Assembly (NCBI GenBank): GCA_900078405.1
Contig: FLTS01000001.1
Span: 1,946,626-2,010,625 of the forward strand
Source of the DNA: an uncultured Stenotrophomonas sp.
GTDB taxonomy: Bacteria > Pseudomonadota > Gammaproteobacteria > Xanthomonadales > Xanthomonadaceae
Length of the DNA stretch: 64,000 nt
Reading direction: 5' to 3'
The number at the start of each line of letters is the position of its first letter. The first letter of the stretch is position 1. Under the pieces are notes generated by a model. The model was not told where the DNA came from, made no database searches, and saw only the letters and a list, made by a program, of their open reading frames with translations. The position numbers and the translations under genes were made by a program. Of the stretch, positions 26,814 to 35,707 are shown in pieces.

Positions 26814-28088
26814 TCAGACAAAGCGCACGGTGGCGATGGTGCCCTGCTCCGGCTCGCTTTCCAGCTCTATCTTCCAGCCGAAGCGCTCGCACAGCCGGTG
26901 CACGATGGGCATGCCCAGCCCGTGGCCCTCGCGGCGCTCCGGCACCGCGCGGAAGAACGGCTCGAAAACCCGCGCCAGCGCTTCGGGCGACATGCCGATG
27001 CCGGTGTCGCGCACCACCAGCCGGTCGGCCTCGACCTCGACCTCGACGTGGCCGGCATCGGTGTAGTTGCAGGCATTGCGCAGCAGGTTGCCAACCACCA
27101 CGTGCAGTACCTGCGGCGGCACCCGCAATAGGCACGGCGCATTGATCCGCAGGCGCAGTTCCAGCGGGCGCCCGGCGAGGCCGGCCTCGGCGCTGGCCGC
27201 CTCGCGACGCACGACGTCGCCGACATCGACCCATTCGGACTGCGGCTCGATGTTGGCCTCGCGCGCCAGGATCAGCAGCGCGTCGATCAGCGCCTCCATG
27301 TCGCGGCCGGCACGCTGGATGCGCAGCAGGCTGCGCTGCAGCACCGGGCCGGCCTCTTCATCGGCATCGATCGCCATTTCGCAGGCCATGCGGATCACGG
27401 TCAGCGGCGTGCGCAGTTCGTGGCTGGCATCGCGGGTGAAATTGCGCTCGCGCACCGCCTGGTCGCCGATACGCCCGGCCATCCGGTGCAGCGCCGCGGC
27501 CAGTTGCCGCACCTCGCCCTGCACGTCGGCCGGCAACCGCGCCGGCGCCAGTTCGCTGGCGTCCGGGTAGCGCGGGTCCCATTGCGACACCCGCCGCGCC
27601 AGCCACACCAGCGGCGATACCGCACGGTGCGAAGCGCGGTAGGTCAGCCATGACGCGCCGTAGATCGCCAGCAGCACCAGCAGCACCGGCACCACGCCGA
27701 ACCAGAACGCCAGCCATTGCGCTTGCGAGCGCAGGAACACCAGGTACAGGCGTCCGGCCGGGGACTGATCCACCAGCACCAGTTGCCCGGCCTCGCGCAG
27801 GTCGTGAAAACCCGGCTGCAACGCGCGCAGCGGCGGCGGCAGGTTAAGCGGCGAGCCACCGGTTTCAAGCAGGTAGCCGCGCAGGTGGCGGGTGTTGGGC
27901 GGTGGCTGCGCCGGCGAGGCGGCGTACAGCTCCCAATAATGCGTGGCCTCTTCCTGCAGGACCGTGTTGACCAGCCCGAACTTGACCACCAGCAGCACCA
28001 GGTAGCCGCCCAGCAACGCCGCAAGGCTGGCCAGCAGCGTCTGCAGCAGAAACGCGGTCCTGATCTTGCGTGGCAAGCCGTGCAGCAT
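26814..28088 (-). CDS. Sensor histidine kinase
   Basis: A 424-residue transmembrane kinase. Two membrane helices (about 16-38 and 126-148) enclose a periplasmic sensor loop of about 87 residues (VNTVLQEEATHYWELYAASPAQPPP ...). A HAMP-like linker follows at about 150-205. The dimerisation domain carries His223 in DASHELRTPLTVI, and the ATPase has the N-box LRNACNYT, the G1 box DTGIGM and a G2 region, GHGLGMPIV. The signal is unknown. The partner response regulator is encoded 90 bp upstream. The periplasmic loop lacks an ExxE iron-binding motif. Confidence 0.9.
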   Translation of the reverse strand: MLHGLPRKIRTAFLLQTLLASLAALLGGYLVLLVVKFGLVNTVLQEEATHYWELYAASPAQPPPNTRHLRGYLLETGGSPLNLPPPLRALQPGFHDLREAGQLVLVDQSPAGRLYLVFLRSQAQWLAFWFGVVPVLLVLLAIYGASWLTYRASHRAVSPLVWLARRVSQWDPRYPDASELAPARLPADVQGEVRQLAAALHRMAGRIGDQAVRERNFTRDASHELRTPLTVIRMACEMAIDADEEAGPVLQRSLLRIQRAGRDMEALIDALLILAREANIEPQSEWVDVGDVVRREAASAEAGLAGRPLELRLRINAPCLLRVPPQVLHVVVGNLLRNACNYTDAGHVEVEVEADRLVVRDTGIGMSPEALARVFEPFFRAVPERREGHGLGMPIVHRLCERFGWKIELESEPEQGTIATVRFV

Positions 28089-28178
28089 TACAACCTTCCC
28101 CCTTGTCCTGCACGGCCTCGGCCACCGCGGCGGCAGCCATGACCATCCGCGTCGCGCCCTGCCCTGCCCATTGCGGCA

Positions 28179-28892
28179 TCAGCCCATCGGCTGGGCGATG
28201 TCGGCAACGCGGTAGCCGGCGCTCTGCACGGTATGCAGCAGCGGCCGGTCGAACGGCTTGTCGATGATCTTGCGCAGGTTGTAGAGATGGCTGCGCAAGG
28301 TGTCCGAATCGGGCAGGCCATTGCCCCATATCTCGCGCTCGATCTCCTGCCGGGTCACCACCCGCGGCGACTCGCGCATCAGGATGGTCAGCAGGCGCAA
28401 GCCAATAGGCGAGAGCTGCAGCTCGATGCCGGCGCGGGTGGCACGCATGCTCACCGGGTCCAGCACCAGGTCGGCCACCTTCAGCACCTCGGCACCCACC
28501 TGGCGGCGTTCGCGGCGGATCAGCGCGCGCAGGCGCGCTTCCAGCTCCTGTATCGCGAACGGCTTGGTCAGGTAGTCGTCGGCGCCGCAGCCCAGCCCGG
28601 TGAGCTTGTCGTCGAGGGTGTCGCGTGCGGTCAGCATCAGCACCGGCGTGGACTTGCGCGCCTCGCTGCGCAGGCGGCGGCAGACCTCCAGGCCGTCCAG
28701 CCGCGGCAGCATCAGGTCCAGCACGATCACGTCGTAGCTGTTCTCGGCAGCCAGCCGGTAGCCGTCCAGGCCATCGACCGCGTAGTCCACCTCGAAGCCA
28801 CGTCCTTCCAGGTACTCGCCGATCATCTCCGAGATGTTGCGGTTGTCCTCGATGACCAGCACCAACCCGGACGATTCCTTGGTCTGTCGCAT
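28179..28892 (-). CDS. OmpR-family response regulator
   Basis: A 237-residue DNA-binding response regulator. The receiver domain (about 10-125) has the acidic pair in VIEDN, the phospho-acceptor Asp59 in VIVLDLMLPRLDG and the switch lysine in TKPF. The C-terminal winged helix (about 140-235) contains LSPIGLRLLTILMRESPRVVTRQEIEREIWG and the recognition segment SDTLRSHLYNLRKIIDKPF. It is the partner of the kinase encoded 90 bp downstream. It is divergent from the DUF486 gene, with 138 bp between them. Confidence 0.93.
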   Translation of the reverse strand: MRQTKESSGLVLVIEDNRNISEMIGEYLEGRGFEVDYAVDGLDGYRLAAENSYDVIVLDLMLPRLDGLEVCRRLRSEARKSTPVLMLTARDTLDDKLTGLGCGADDYLTKPFAIQELEARLRALIRRERRQVGAEVLKVADLVLDPVSMRATRAGIELQLSPIGLRLLTILMRESPRVVTRQEIEREIWGNGLPDSDTLRSHLYNLRKIIDKPFDRPLLHTVQSAGYRVADIAQPMG

Positions 28893-29030
28893 GCAGCCTC
28901 CCAATTCTTCAGCTTTGTGAAGGATGCCGGCCGGAGGGTGCACCTGATGTGAAGAAAGCGGGGCCCGTCCAATCGCCGGAAACGCCATCGCGGCGCCCTA
29001 TGCTATGCGCCCCTTCCGCCGGAACCGGAC

Positions 29031-29384
29031 ATGGCCGCCGCGCCTTTCACCGCCTACCTGTATCCCGTGCTGTTGCTGGTGGCCAGCAACGTGTTCATGA
29101 CCGTCGCCTGGTACGGGCACCTGAAATTCCGCGCCGCGCCGCTGGCGCTGGTGGTGCTGGTCAGCTGGGGCATCGCCTTCTTCGAATACTGCCTGCAGGT
29201 ACCGGGCAACCGGCTCGGCGCGGCCGTCTATTCGGCGCCGCAGCTCAAGGGCATGCAAGAGGTCATCACCCTGCTGGTGTTCGCCGGGTTCTCGGCCACC
29301 TACCTCGGGCAGCCGCTGAAATGGAACCACTGGGCCGCGTTCGTGCTGATCGCACTGGCGGCACTGCTGATGTTCAAGGAATGA
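29031..29384 (+). CDS. DUF486 family small membrane protein (DMT superfamily)
   Basis: A 117-residue protein with four predicted membrane helices (about 9-27, 37-52, 75-93 and 98-115). The family pattern is present: YPVLLLVASNVFMTVAWYGHLKF, SWGIAFFEYCLQVPGNRLG and QLKGMQEVITLLVFAGFSATYLGQPLKWNH. DUF486 proteins belong to the drug/metabolite transporter clan, but no substrate is established. A TATGCT box at 28999-29004, 26 nt before the ATG, could be its -10. It converges on the DUF6607 gene, with 55 bp between. Confidence 0.85.
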   Translation: MAAAPFTAYLYPVLLLVASNVFMTVAWYGHLKFRAAPLALVVLVSWGIAFFEYCLQVPGNRLGAAVYSAPQLKGMQEVITLLVFAGFSATYLGQPLKWNHWAAFVLIALAALLMFKE

Positions 29385-29439
29385 AGCCACGCCACCGGAG
29401 CCGGGCGCTGCCCGACCCGCGGTGGCATGGCGGCAGGGT

Positions 29440-30375
29440 TCAGCCTTCGCCGGGCGCCTTCTCGACATGGGTGGCGAACACCGCCTCGATCTGCCGGTCC
29501 TCGACCCTCCCGCCGGCCTGGACGTCGTCGGCCTGGGTGAACAACGGGATGATCATCGCCATGCCGTCGACCTTGGTCTTCAGGTGCATGCCCGGCGCCT
29601 GCCCGAGGAAAGCGTCCCAGTGCCGGCGCACCTTCGCCCAGTAGCCGGCGGTGGCGGCCCAGTACTCGCGGGCCGGGGTGAAGTCCACGTCGGTGGTACG
29701 CACGTAGTCGTTGAAGCCGAACTCGCGCGCGATCTCCTGCCGGGTGCCATCGGCGTTGCGCTGCACCTTGGTGTTGAACTGCTCGTGGGTCCAGCCTGCG
29801 GGGGTGAGCGTATGCCGGTTGACCATCGCCAGCGCGTTGTAGTCGCTGCGGCGGGTGTATTCGCGGCGCGGCAGCGGGCGCCAACCCGGGTCGCCGGTCC
29901 AGCTCGGCACGCCGTTGTCGTAGCTCCACCTGCCGGTACCGCAATAGCGCGGGGCGTCGCTGACCTCGTACACGCACTGGGTCCACGCGCCCTGGTTGAT
30001 CGCGGCGGGAATGGCGCGCACCCGCCAGACCTGATCAGCGGTGAACTCGAAACGGTTCGGCGCCTGATAGGTCCAGTCCTGGCGCCAGTGCTTGGTGACG
30101 TGGCCGCTCTTCGGGTCCACCAGCAGGTGCTGCAGCACGACGCGGGTCGGCGTGTCCTCGACCACCACCACCAGCTCGTTGCCGCCGCTGCGCATCGCCG
30201 GGGCGCGCTCGTAGCCGGGCTTGAGCAGCACGGTTTCGTCGAAGGCGAAGTCCACCGCGTACTCGCCCTGCATGCGCAGGATGGTGTCGTGGTCGCGGGC
30301 GATGTCGGCGGGCGCGGCACTGGCGGCACCGGCGGCGGCGCACAACAGCAACAGGCTGGCGTGATGCGGTTTCAT
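29440..30375 (-). CDS. DUF6607 family exported protein of the heme-uptake locus
   Basis: A 311-residue protein with a signal peptide (about 1-20, ending AGAASAAPAD). The rest is soluble and rich in Trp and Tyr: TKHWRQDWTYQAPNRFEFTADQVW, GAWTQCVYEVSDAPRYCGTGRWSYDNGVPSW and NRHTLTPAGWTHEQFNTKVQR match the DUF6607 pattern. Two cysteines about 10 residues apart could form a disulfide. The function is unknown. It is the last gene after hemP and a TonB receptor on the minus strand, which points to a periplasmic role in heme or iron acquisition (inference from context). The ATG at 30375 starts the signal peptide. Confidence 0.75.
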   Translation of the reverse strand: MKPHHASLLLLCAAAGAASAAPADIARDHDTILRMQGEYAVDFAFDETVLLKPGYERAPAMRSGGNELVVVVEDTPTRVVLQHLLVDPKSGHVTKHWRQDWTYQAPNRFEFTADQVWRVRAIPAAINQGAWTQCVYEVSDAPRYCGTGRWSYDNGVPSWTGDPGWRPLPRREYTRRSDYNALAMVNRHTLTPAGWTHEQFNTKVQRNADGTRQEIAREFGFNDYVRTTDVDFTPAREYWAATAGYWAKVRRHWDAFLGQAPGMHLKTKVDGMAMIIPLFTQADDVQAGGRVEDRQIEAVFATHVEKAPGEG

Positions 30376-30448
30376 CGTGGGTTCCTTGTTCAATGGGGAG
30401 AGGGCCGTCCGTGGCCGTTGCTGCTCCGGAGAGAGAAGCGGCATGCGC

Positions 30449-32632
30449 TTACCAGACCACCGACAGGCTGGCCGACAGCGTGCGGCCGGGGTTGCTGTAG
30501 CGGTCGAGCACGCTGCTGGACGCAGCCAGGGTCGAGGTCAGGCTGGACCAGTCGATGTATTTGCGGTCGGCGAGATTGAACACGCCGACGTTGACCGTGG
30601 CGCCCGGGGCGAACGTCCAGTGCGCCATCAGGTCGAGCACGCCATAGCCGGCCGGGCGCCAGGTACTGTCACTGGCAACGCGGTCCTTGCGGCGGGCGAA
30701 GGTGCCGGCCAGCTCCACGCCCCAGTCGTCGCGGTCGTACATCAACCCGAGCGTGCCACGCAGCGGGTCCACCGAATCCAGCGGCAGGTCCTCGGTGCGG
30801 TTCTGCCCGCGCGACCATGCCGCCGCACCGCGCAGCGACCAGCCGGCCAGCGCGGGGCTCAGTTCGCCGAAATCGATGCCGGCCTTCAGCTCGGCGCCAT
30901 GGATGCGGGCGTCGGCGATGTTCTGCGACTGGAACACCATCAGCCCCTGCGCGTTGATGCCGACGTAGCGCTGCGATTCGATGAAGTCGCGGTAGTCGTT
31001 CCAGTAACCGCTCAGGCTGACGTAGGCGGCTGGTGCCAGGTAGCGCAGGCCCAGTTCCAGGCCATTGCTGGTTTCCGGCTTGAGGTCCGGGTTGGGGATG
31101 GCGGTGTAGCCGAACATCACGTTGGTGAAGCCGAGGTTGACGTCGTTGTACGGCGGCGAGCGGAAGCCGTGCGCATAGCCGGCGAACAGCGACCACTGCT
31201 CGTCGAAGTGCCAGACCATGCCCAGCTTCGGCGACACGCTGGTCTTGCGCAGCGAAGCCAGCACGATGCCGGGGTTGTCCTCGCTGAAGATCGCGTCGGC
31301 CTCGGGCGAGAGCCGGTAGTGGTCCACGCGCACGCCCGGCACCAGCGACACGCGGCCGTCGGCCAGGCGCATTTCATCCTGCGCATACAGCCCCAGCTCG
31401 GTGGTCTTGCTGATCGGGAAGTCGCGCACCGGGAAGACGTCGGGCAGGACCGTGCTGCTGGTGCGGCCGTCGGCCAGTACCTGATAACCGTCGCGCTTCT
31501 GGCGGGTTTCGGTCCACGTGCCGTCGAAGCCCCAGGTCAGCGCATGTTCGACCGTACCCGTGGCGAAGCCCGTGTCGAACTGCGCCTGCGCGCCGTACAC
31601 GCGCTGGTCGAAGTTGAACTCGCGGTGGCGGCGGCTGCCGTTGGCGCGTGCTTCGTTGGTGACCTGCGTGGTCTCGCTGTCCTGCCGGTACAACTGCCAG
31701 CGCAGACTGTCGGCGAACGCAGCGTCCAACGCATCCATTTCATGGGCGAAGGACACGCGGGCGCGGGTCTGCTTGTCGTGCGCGGCCATGCCGGTGGTGG
31801 TGGCATGGTCGATGGCCGAATACACGTCGGTATCGGTGGTGTCCTCGTTGCCCTCCACGGTCAGGCGGAAGCGCTGGCTCTCGTCCGGCGCGTACACCAG
31901 TTTGGACAGCACGCTGCGGCCGTCGCGGTCCTGCGGGTTCGGCGCGGTGCGGGTGTTGTCGAGGCTGCGCACCTCGCCCTTGTTGCCGGTTTCCTGCCCC
32001 TGCCGGTGGTTGGCGTTGACCATGCCGCTCCAGCGCTCGCCGCCGAAGGCGACGGTCGCCCCGCCCAGCAGGCCCTGCCAGTCGCCGTCGTAGCCGAACT
32101 TCAGACCGACGTGGCTGTTCTTGCCGTCCTTCAGGTAGTCGGCCGGGTCCTTGGTGACGAAGGCAACCACGCCGCCGAGTGCGTCGGAGCCATACAGCGA
32201 ACTGGCCGGGCCGCGCACGATCTCCACACGCTTGAGCGTCTCCAGATCGGTGAAATTGCGGTTGGCGCTGGCGAAGCTGCCGATGTCGAAGCCCCTGGGC
32301 ATGGCGATGCCGTCGGTCTGGATCAGCACGCGGTTGCCGTCAAGCCCGCGGATGCGGAAGCCACCGAGGCCGAAGCGCGCCGCGCTGCGGATCACCGAGA
32401 TGCCCGGCTCGTAGCGGACCAGGTCGTGGATGTCCTGCGCCAGCTGCCGGTCCAGCTGCTCGCGGTCGATCACGTCGACGGTGGCGGCGACGTCGCTGAC
32501 CGCGCGCTCGGTGCGGGTGGCAGTGACCTGGACGCGGTCGAAGTCGCGGGGTTCGGCCGGTGCCGCGGTTTCGGCATGGGCAGGGGACAACACCACCCAC
32601 AGGGCGGCGCTCAGAATGGTGGGACGGATCAT
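30449..32632 (-). CDS. TonB-dependent heme/hemoglobin receptor
   Basis: A 727-residue outer-membrane receptor. The signal peptide is about 1-20 (ending SPAHAET). The TonB-box-like segment is DFDRVQVTATRTER. The plug domain spans about 45-160 (VIDREQLDRQLAQDIHDLVRYEPGISV, GGFRIRGLDGNRVLIQTDGIAMPRGF). The 22-strand barrel runs to the end (ASLSVVW, ending in an aromatic residue). PPYNDVNLGFTN with PNPDLKPETSNGLELGLRY is the FRAP/NPNL-type segment of heme and hemoglobin receptors. hemP and a Fur box lie upstream, which supports heme as substrate. The ATG at 32632 is chosen because the signal peptide begins there. Confidence 0.9.
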   Translation of the reverse strand: MIRPTILSAALWVVLSPAHAETAAPAEPRDFDRVQVTATRTERAVSDVAATVDVIDREQLDRQLAQDIHDLVRYEPGISVIRSAARFGLGGFRIRGLDGNRVLIQTDGIAMPRGFDIGSFASANRNFTDLETLKRVEIVRGPASSLYGSDALGGVVAFVTKDPADYLKDGKNSHVGLKFGYDGDWQGLLGGATVAFGGERWSGMVNANHRQGQETGNKGEVRSLDNTRTAPNPQDRDGRSVLSKLVYAPDESQRFRLTVEGNEDTTDTDVYSAIDHATTTGMAAHDKQTRARVSFAHEMDALDAAFADSLRWQLYRQDSETTQVTNEARANGSRRHREFNFDQRVYGAQAQFDTGFATGTVEHALTWGFDGTWTETRQKRDGYQVLADGRTSSTVLPDVFPVRDFPISKTTELGLYAQDEMRLADGRVSLVPGVRVDHYRLSPEADAIFSEDNPGIVLASLRKTSVSPKLGMVWHFDEQWSLFAGYAHGFRSPPYNDVNLGFTNVMFGYTAIPNPDLKPETSNGLELGLRYLAPAAYVSLSGYWNDYRDFIESQRYVGINAQGLMVFQSQNIADARIHGAELKAGIDFGELSPALAGWSLRGAAAWSRGQNRTEDLPLDSVDPLRGTLGLMYDRDDWGVELAGTFARRKDRVASDSTWRPAGYGVLDLMAHWTFAPGATVNVGVFNLADRKYIDWSSLTSTLAASSSVLDRYSNPGRTLSASLSVVW

Positions 32633-32798
32633 GGGAACCTGGAATCGATGGGCGAACAAGACCCTTGGCGAAGCTGCCGGATTGCGGGTGCAACCCGACC
32701 GCTGCCAAGGGGGGAGAGAACGTGCGATTCAGGCGTGCTGGGCGCGGCGAAGGCGCGCCGGCTGGCGGCGAATGCGGCCGGGAATTACTTGGTGAGAA

Positions 32799-32996
32799 TC
32801 ACTTGGTGAGGATCAGCTTGTCGTTGCTGGTATGGCGCAGACGGTAGAACTTGTCGCCATGCTGGATGACGATCTCGCGCTGGCCCTTGAGCAGGGCGCC
32901 GCTGTCGATCACCTCTTCGGCCGGCATCAACCGGACCGGGCGTTGCGGCAGGTGGAGCGTGCGGTTGCGGAACAGGGTGGCAGGCTGTGCGGACAT
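32799..32996 (-). CDS. hemP: Hemin uptake protein HemP
   Basis: A 65-residue protein with the HemP core RLMPAEEVIDSGALLKGQREIVIQHGDKFYRLRHTSNDKLILTK. HemP (HmuP) is a small cytoplasmic factor encoded before heme receptors; in rhizobia and Burkholderia it is needed for full receptor expression. Here it is the first gene of the locus and lies 26 bp from a strong Fur box. Just after its TGA the sequence repeats with two changes (CTCACCAAGT twice, 14 bp apart), so the ILTK-stop ending is present again in another frame. This does not affect the protein. Confidence 0.92.
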   Translation of the reverse strand: MSAQPATLFRNRTLHLPQRPVRLMPAEEVIDSGALLKGQREIVIQHGDKFYRLRHTSNDKLILTK

Positions 32997-33021
32997 CGGG
33001 GAGATTCCGTGCTGGGGACGA

Positions 33022-33040
33022 GTTGATGATAATCATTCTC
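33022..33040 (-). promoter_or_regulatory. Fur box upstream of hemP
   Basis: The 19-bp site matches the Fur consensus GATAATGATAATCATTATC at 16 of 19 positions, with the central GATAATCAT intact. It lies 26 bp before the hemP start, in a locally AT-rich patch. Repression by iron-loaded Fur of hemP and the TonB receptor is the expected effect. Confidence 0.85.
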
Positions 33041-33113
33041 GTTCGCGTTGCAACACTTTTCTGCGAGCTTGAAAAATGTAGCCGAACGGATGGTTTGCGA
33101 AACGCGGACAGCC

Positions 33114-33188
33114 GTAGGCCAGGGCTACGCCCCCGACGCACGGGACATTCGAGTTCAAGTCCGCGTCGGGGGCGTAACCCCGACCTGC
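33114..33188. repeat. Inverted pair of GTAG-type palindromes
   Basis: GTAGGCCAGGGCTACGCCCC starts at 33114, and a facing unit (GCGTCGGGGGCGTAACCCCG) lies at 33163-33188. It sits between the hemP promoter and the end of the aldo/keto reductase gene, and belongs to the family at 11035 and 42174. Confidence 0.75.
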
Positions 33189-33204
33189 CCTCCAGCTACG
33201 CGAA

Positions 33205-34176
33205 TCAGGCGAAGACCGCCTCGATCCGCTGCCAGCCGGCCTCGTCCACGCGCGCGGCCACGTCCAGCGCGCGCAGGTTTTCCTCCAGCTGCGACACCCG
33301 GCTGGCGCCGAGGATCACGCTGGACACGTTGGGGTTGCGCAGGCACCAGGCGATGGCCAGCTGCGCCGGCGATTCGCCCAGCTCCGCGGCCAGCGCGGTG
33401 AACGCGCGCACCTTGCCCAGCCGGTCCTGCGCCGGTTCGCCCAGCACCGCGGCCTGCAGCCAGTCCAGCGAGGACTGCGCCAGCCGGGTACCGGCGCCGA
33501 TGCCGTCGTTGTACTTGCCGGTCAGCAGCCCCGAGGCCAGCGGCGACCAGATGGTGGTGCCCAGCCCGGCGTCGGTGTACAGCGGTGCGTATTCCTGCTC
33601 CACCCGCTGCCGGTGCAGCAGGTTGTACTGCGGTTGCTCCATCGTCGGCGCGTGCAGGTGGTTGGCGCGGGCGAAGGCCACCGCCTCGGCGATCTGCGCG
33701 GCCGACCATTCCGAGGTGCCCCAGTACAGCACCTTGCCCTGCCGGACCAGCAGGTCCATCGCCTGCACGGTCTCGGCGATCGGCGTGTCCGGGTCGGGGC
33801 GGTGGCAGTAGTACAGGTCCAGGTAGTCCACGCGCAGGCGCTTGAGCGCATCGTGGCAAGCGTCGCGCACATGCTTGCGCGAGAGCCCGCGCCGGGTCGG
33901 CGCCGGGTTCTCGACCGCGCCGAAGAACACCTTGCTGGACACGCAGTAGCCGTCGCGCGGCAGCCGCAGATCGGCGATCACGTCGCCCATCACCTGCTCG
34001 GCGCGGCCGTGCGCGTAGACCTCGGCGTTGTCGAAGAAGTTGACGCCATTGTCCCAGGCCGCGGCAACCAGGTTGCGCGCCTCGTCGCGGGCGACCTGCC
34101 CGCCGAAGGTGACCCAGGCACCGAAGGAGAGCGCGGAAAGCTGCAGGCCGGACGACCCGAGGCGACGGTAGTGCAT
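33205..34176 (-). CDS. Aldo/keto reductase (Kv-beta/YghZ-like)
   Basis: A 323-residue NADPH-dependent TIM-barrel oxidoreductase. The catalytic tetrad is complete: Asp49 and Tyr54 (FFDNAEVYAHGRAE), Lys82 (VSSKVFF) and His125 (LYYCHRPD). WSPLASGLLTGKYNDG and SSVILGASRVSQLEENLRAL are the cofactor-binding segments near residues 205-300. The subgroup is close to the voltage-gated K channel beta subunit and E. coli YghZ, which reduce small aldehydes such as methylglyoxal. The native substrate is unknown. No operon partner is on its strand. The 204 bp between it and nupC (divergent) hold no obvious feature. Confidence 0.92.
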   Translation of the reverse strand: MHYRRLGSSGLQLSALSFGAWVTFGGQVARDEARNLVAAAWDNGVNFFDNAEVYAHGRAEQVMGDVIADLRLPRDGYCVSSKVFFGAVENPAPTRRGLSRKHVRDACHDALKRLRVDYLDLYYCHRPDPDTPIAETVQAMDLLVRQGKVLYWGTSEWSAAQIAEAVAFARANHLHAPTMEQPQYNLLHRQRVEQEYAPLYTDAGLGTTIWSPLASGLLTGKYNDGIGAGTRLAQSSLDWLQAAVLGEPAQDRLGKVRAFTALAAELGESPAQLAIAWCLRNPNVSSVILGASRVSQLEENLRALDVAARVDEAGWQRIEAVFA

Positions 34177-34380
34177 GGCTGGCTCCTGGAGGATGCGGCC
34201 CGCGCGGCAGGCGCGGACGGGCGAGCAGTGTAACTGCCGCCGCCAGGCGGTTTGCCGCCACGGATCTTGCCGATGGCGGCGTGATCGCCGCAATTGGCGC
34301 CACGGGCGCCGGAAATTCTTGCCGGCCACCGGCCGCTGCACTAGGCTTGCGGCTTTTGCGGGCGTGCCCGGGGAATACTC

Positions 34381-35679
34381 ATGGTCGAAGGTTTGGGAAG
34401 GATCGGCTTCGGCCTGTTCGGCCTGGCGGTGCTGATCGGCATCACCTGGCTGTTCTCCAACAACAGGCGCGCGGTGGACTGGAAGCTGGTCGGCACCGGC
34501 ATCACCCTGCAGATCGGCTTCGCCGCGCTGGTGCTGCTGGTACCGGGCGGGCGCAACGTGTTCGACTGGCTCGGCCGCGGCTTCGTCAAGATCCTCAATT
34601 ATGTCAACGAGGGCTCGAACTTCATCTTCGGCAGCCTGATGAACACCGACACCTACGGTTTCATCTTCGCCTTCCAGGTACTGCCGACCATCATCTTCTT
34701 CTCCTCGCTGATGGCGGTGATGTACCACCTGGGCGTGATGCAGGCGATCGTGCGGGTGATGGCATGGGCCATCACCAAGGTGATGCGCGTGTCCGGCGCG
34801 GAAACCACCAGCGTCTGTGCCAGCGTGTTCATCGGCCAGACCGAGGCGCCGCTGACCGTGCGCCCGTACATCGCGAAGATGACCCAGTCCGAGCTGATCA
34901 CGATGATGATCGGCGGCATGGCGCACATCGCCGGCGGCGTGCTGGCCGCCTACGTCGGCATGCTCGGCGGCGGCGACCCGGCAGCGCAGGCGTTCTACGC
35001 CAAGCACCTGCTGGCGGCCAGCATCATGGCCGCGCCGGCCACCCTGGTGATCTCCAAGCTGCTGGTGCCCGAAACCGGCACCCCGCTGACCCGTGGCACG
35101 GTGAAAATGGAAGTGGAGAAGACCTCCTCCAACATCATCGACGCGGCCGCCGCCGGCGCCGGCGACGGCCTGCGGCTGGCGCTGAACATCGGTGCGATGC
35201 TGCTGGCCTTCATCGCCCTGATCGCGCTGATCAATGCGCCGCTGACCTGGCTGGGCGACGTCACCGGGCTGGCCCAGATGCTCGGCAAGCCGACCAGCCT
35301 GGCCACCCTGTTCGGCTACGTGCTGGCGCCGATCGCCTGGGTGATCGGCACGCCGTGGGCCGACGCCACCACGGTCGGTTCGCTGATCGGGCAGAAGGTG
35401 GTGATCAACGAATTCGTCGCCTACATGGACCTGTCCGAGATCATCAAGGGCAACGTCGCCGGGGTCAGCCTCAGCGATGATGGCCGGCTGATCGCCACCT
35501 ACGCGCTGTGCGGTTTCGCCAACTTCAGCTCCATCGCCATCCAGATCGGCGGCATCGGCGGGCTGGCCCCGGAGCGCCGCCACGACCTGGCCAAGTTCGG
35601 CCTGCGCGCGGTGCTGGGCGGCTCCATCGCCACCTTCATGACCGCCACCATTGCCGGCGTGCTGACCCATTTCGGCTGA
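34381..35679 (+). CDS. nupC: Concentrative nucleoside transporter NupC
   Basis: A 432-residue inner-membrane symporter of the CNT family that imports nucleosides with H+ or Na+. There are about ten hydrophobic segments, beginning with IGFGLFGLAVLIGITWLFS. Diagnostic motifs are ASVFIGQTEAPLTVRPYI (about residues 144-161), which lines the nucleoside site, KVVINEFVAYMDL (about 339-351) and ALCGFANFSSIAIQIGGIG (about 377-395). It lies 28 bp before a PfkB-family sugar/nucleoside kinase, so uptake and phosphorylation are probably made together. Confidence 0.95.
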   Translation: MVEGLGRIGFGLFGLAVLIGITWLFSNNRRAVDWKLVGTGITLQIGFAALVLLVPGGRNVFDWLGRGFVKILNYVNEGSNFIFGSLMNTDTYGFIFAFQVLPTIIFFSSLMAVMYHLGVMQAIVRVMAWAITKVMRVSGAETTSVCASVFIGQTEAPLTVRPYIAKMTQSELITMMIGGMAHIAGGVLAAYVGMLGGGDPAAQAFYAKHLLAASIMAAPATLVISKLLVPETGTPLTRGTVKMEVEKTSSNIIDAAAAGAGDGLRLALNIGAMLLAFIALIALINAPLTWLGDVTGLAQMLGKPTSLATLFGYVLAPIAWVIGTPWADATTVGSLIGQKVVINEFVAYMDLSEIIKGNVAGVSLSDDGRLIATYALCGFANFSSIAIQIGGIGGLAPERRHDLAKFGLRAVLGGSIATFMTATIAGVLTHFG

Positions 35680-35707
35680 TCCACGGCCACTTCGAGAAAC
35701 AGATTCC

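Noticed and set aside
26814..28892. Naming the two-component pair VgrS/VgrR or ColS/ColR.
   Set aside because: The periplasmic loop lacks the ExxE iron motif reported for VgrS, and I cannot confirm orthology from sequence alone. Left unnamed.
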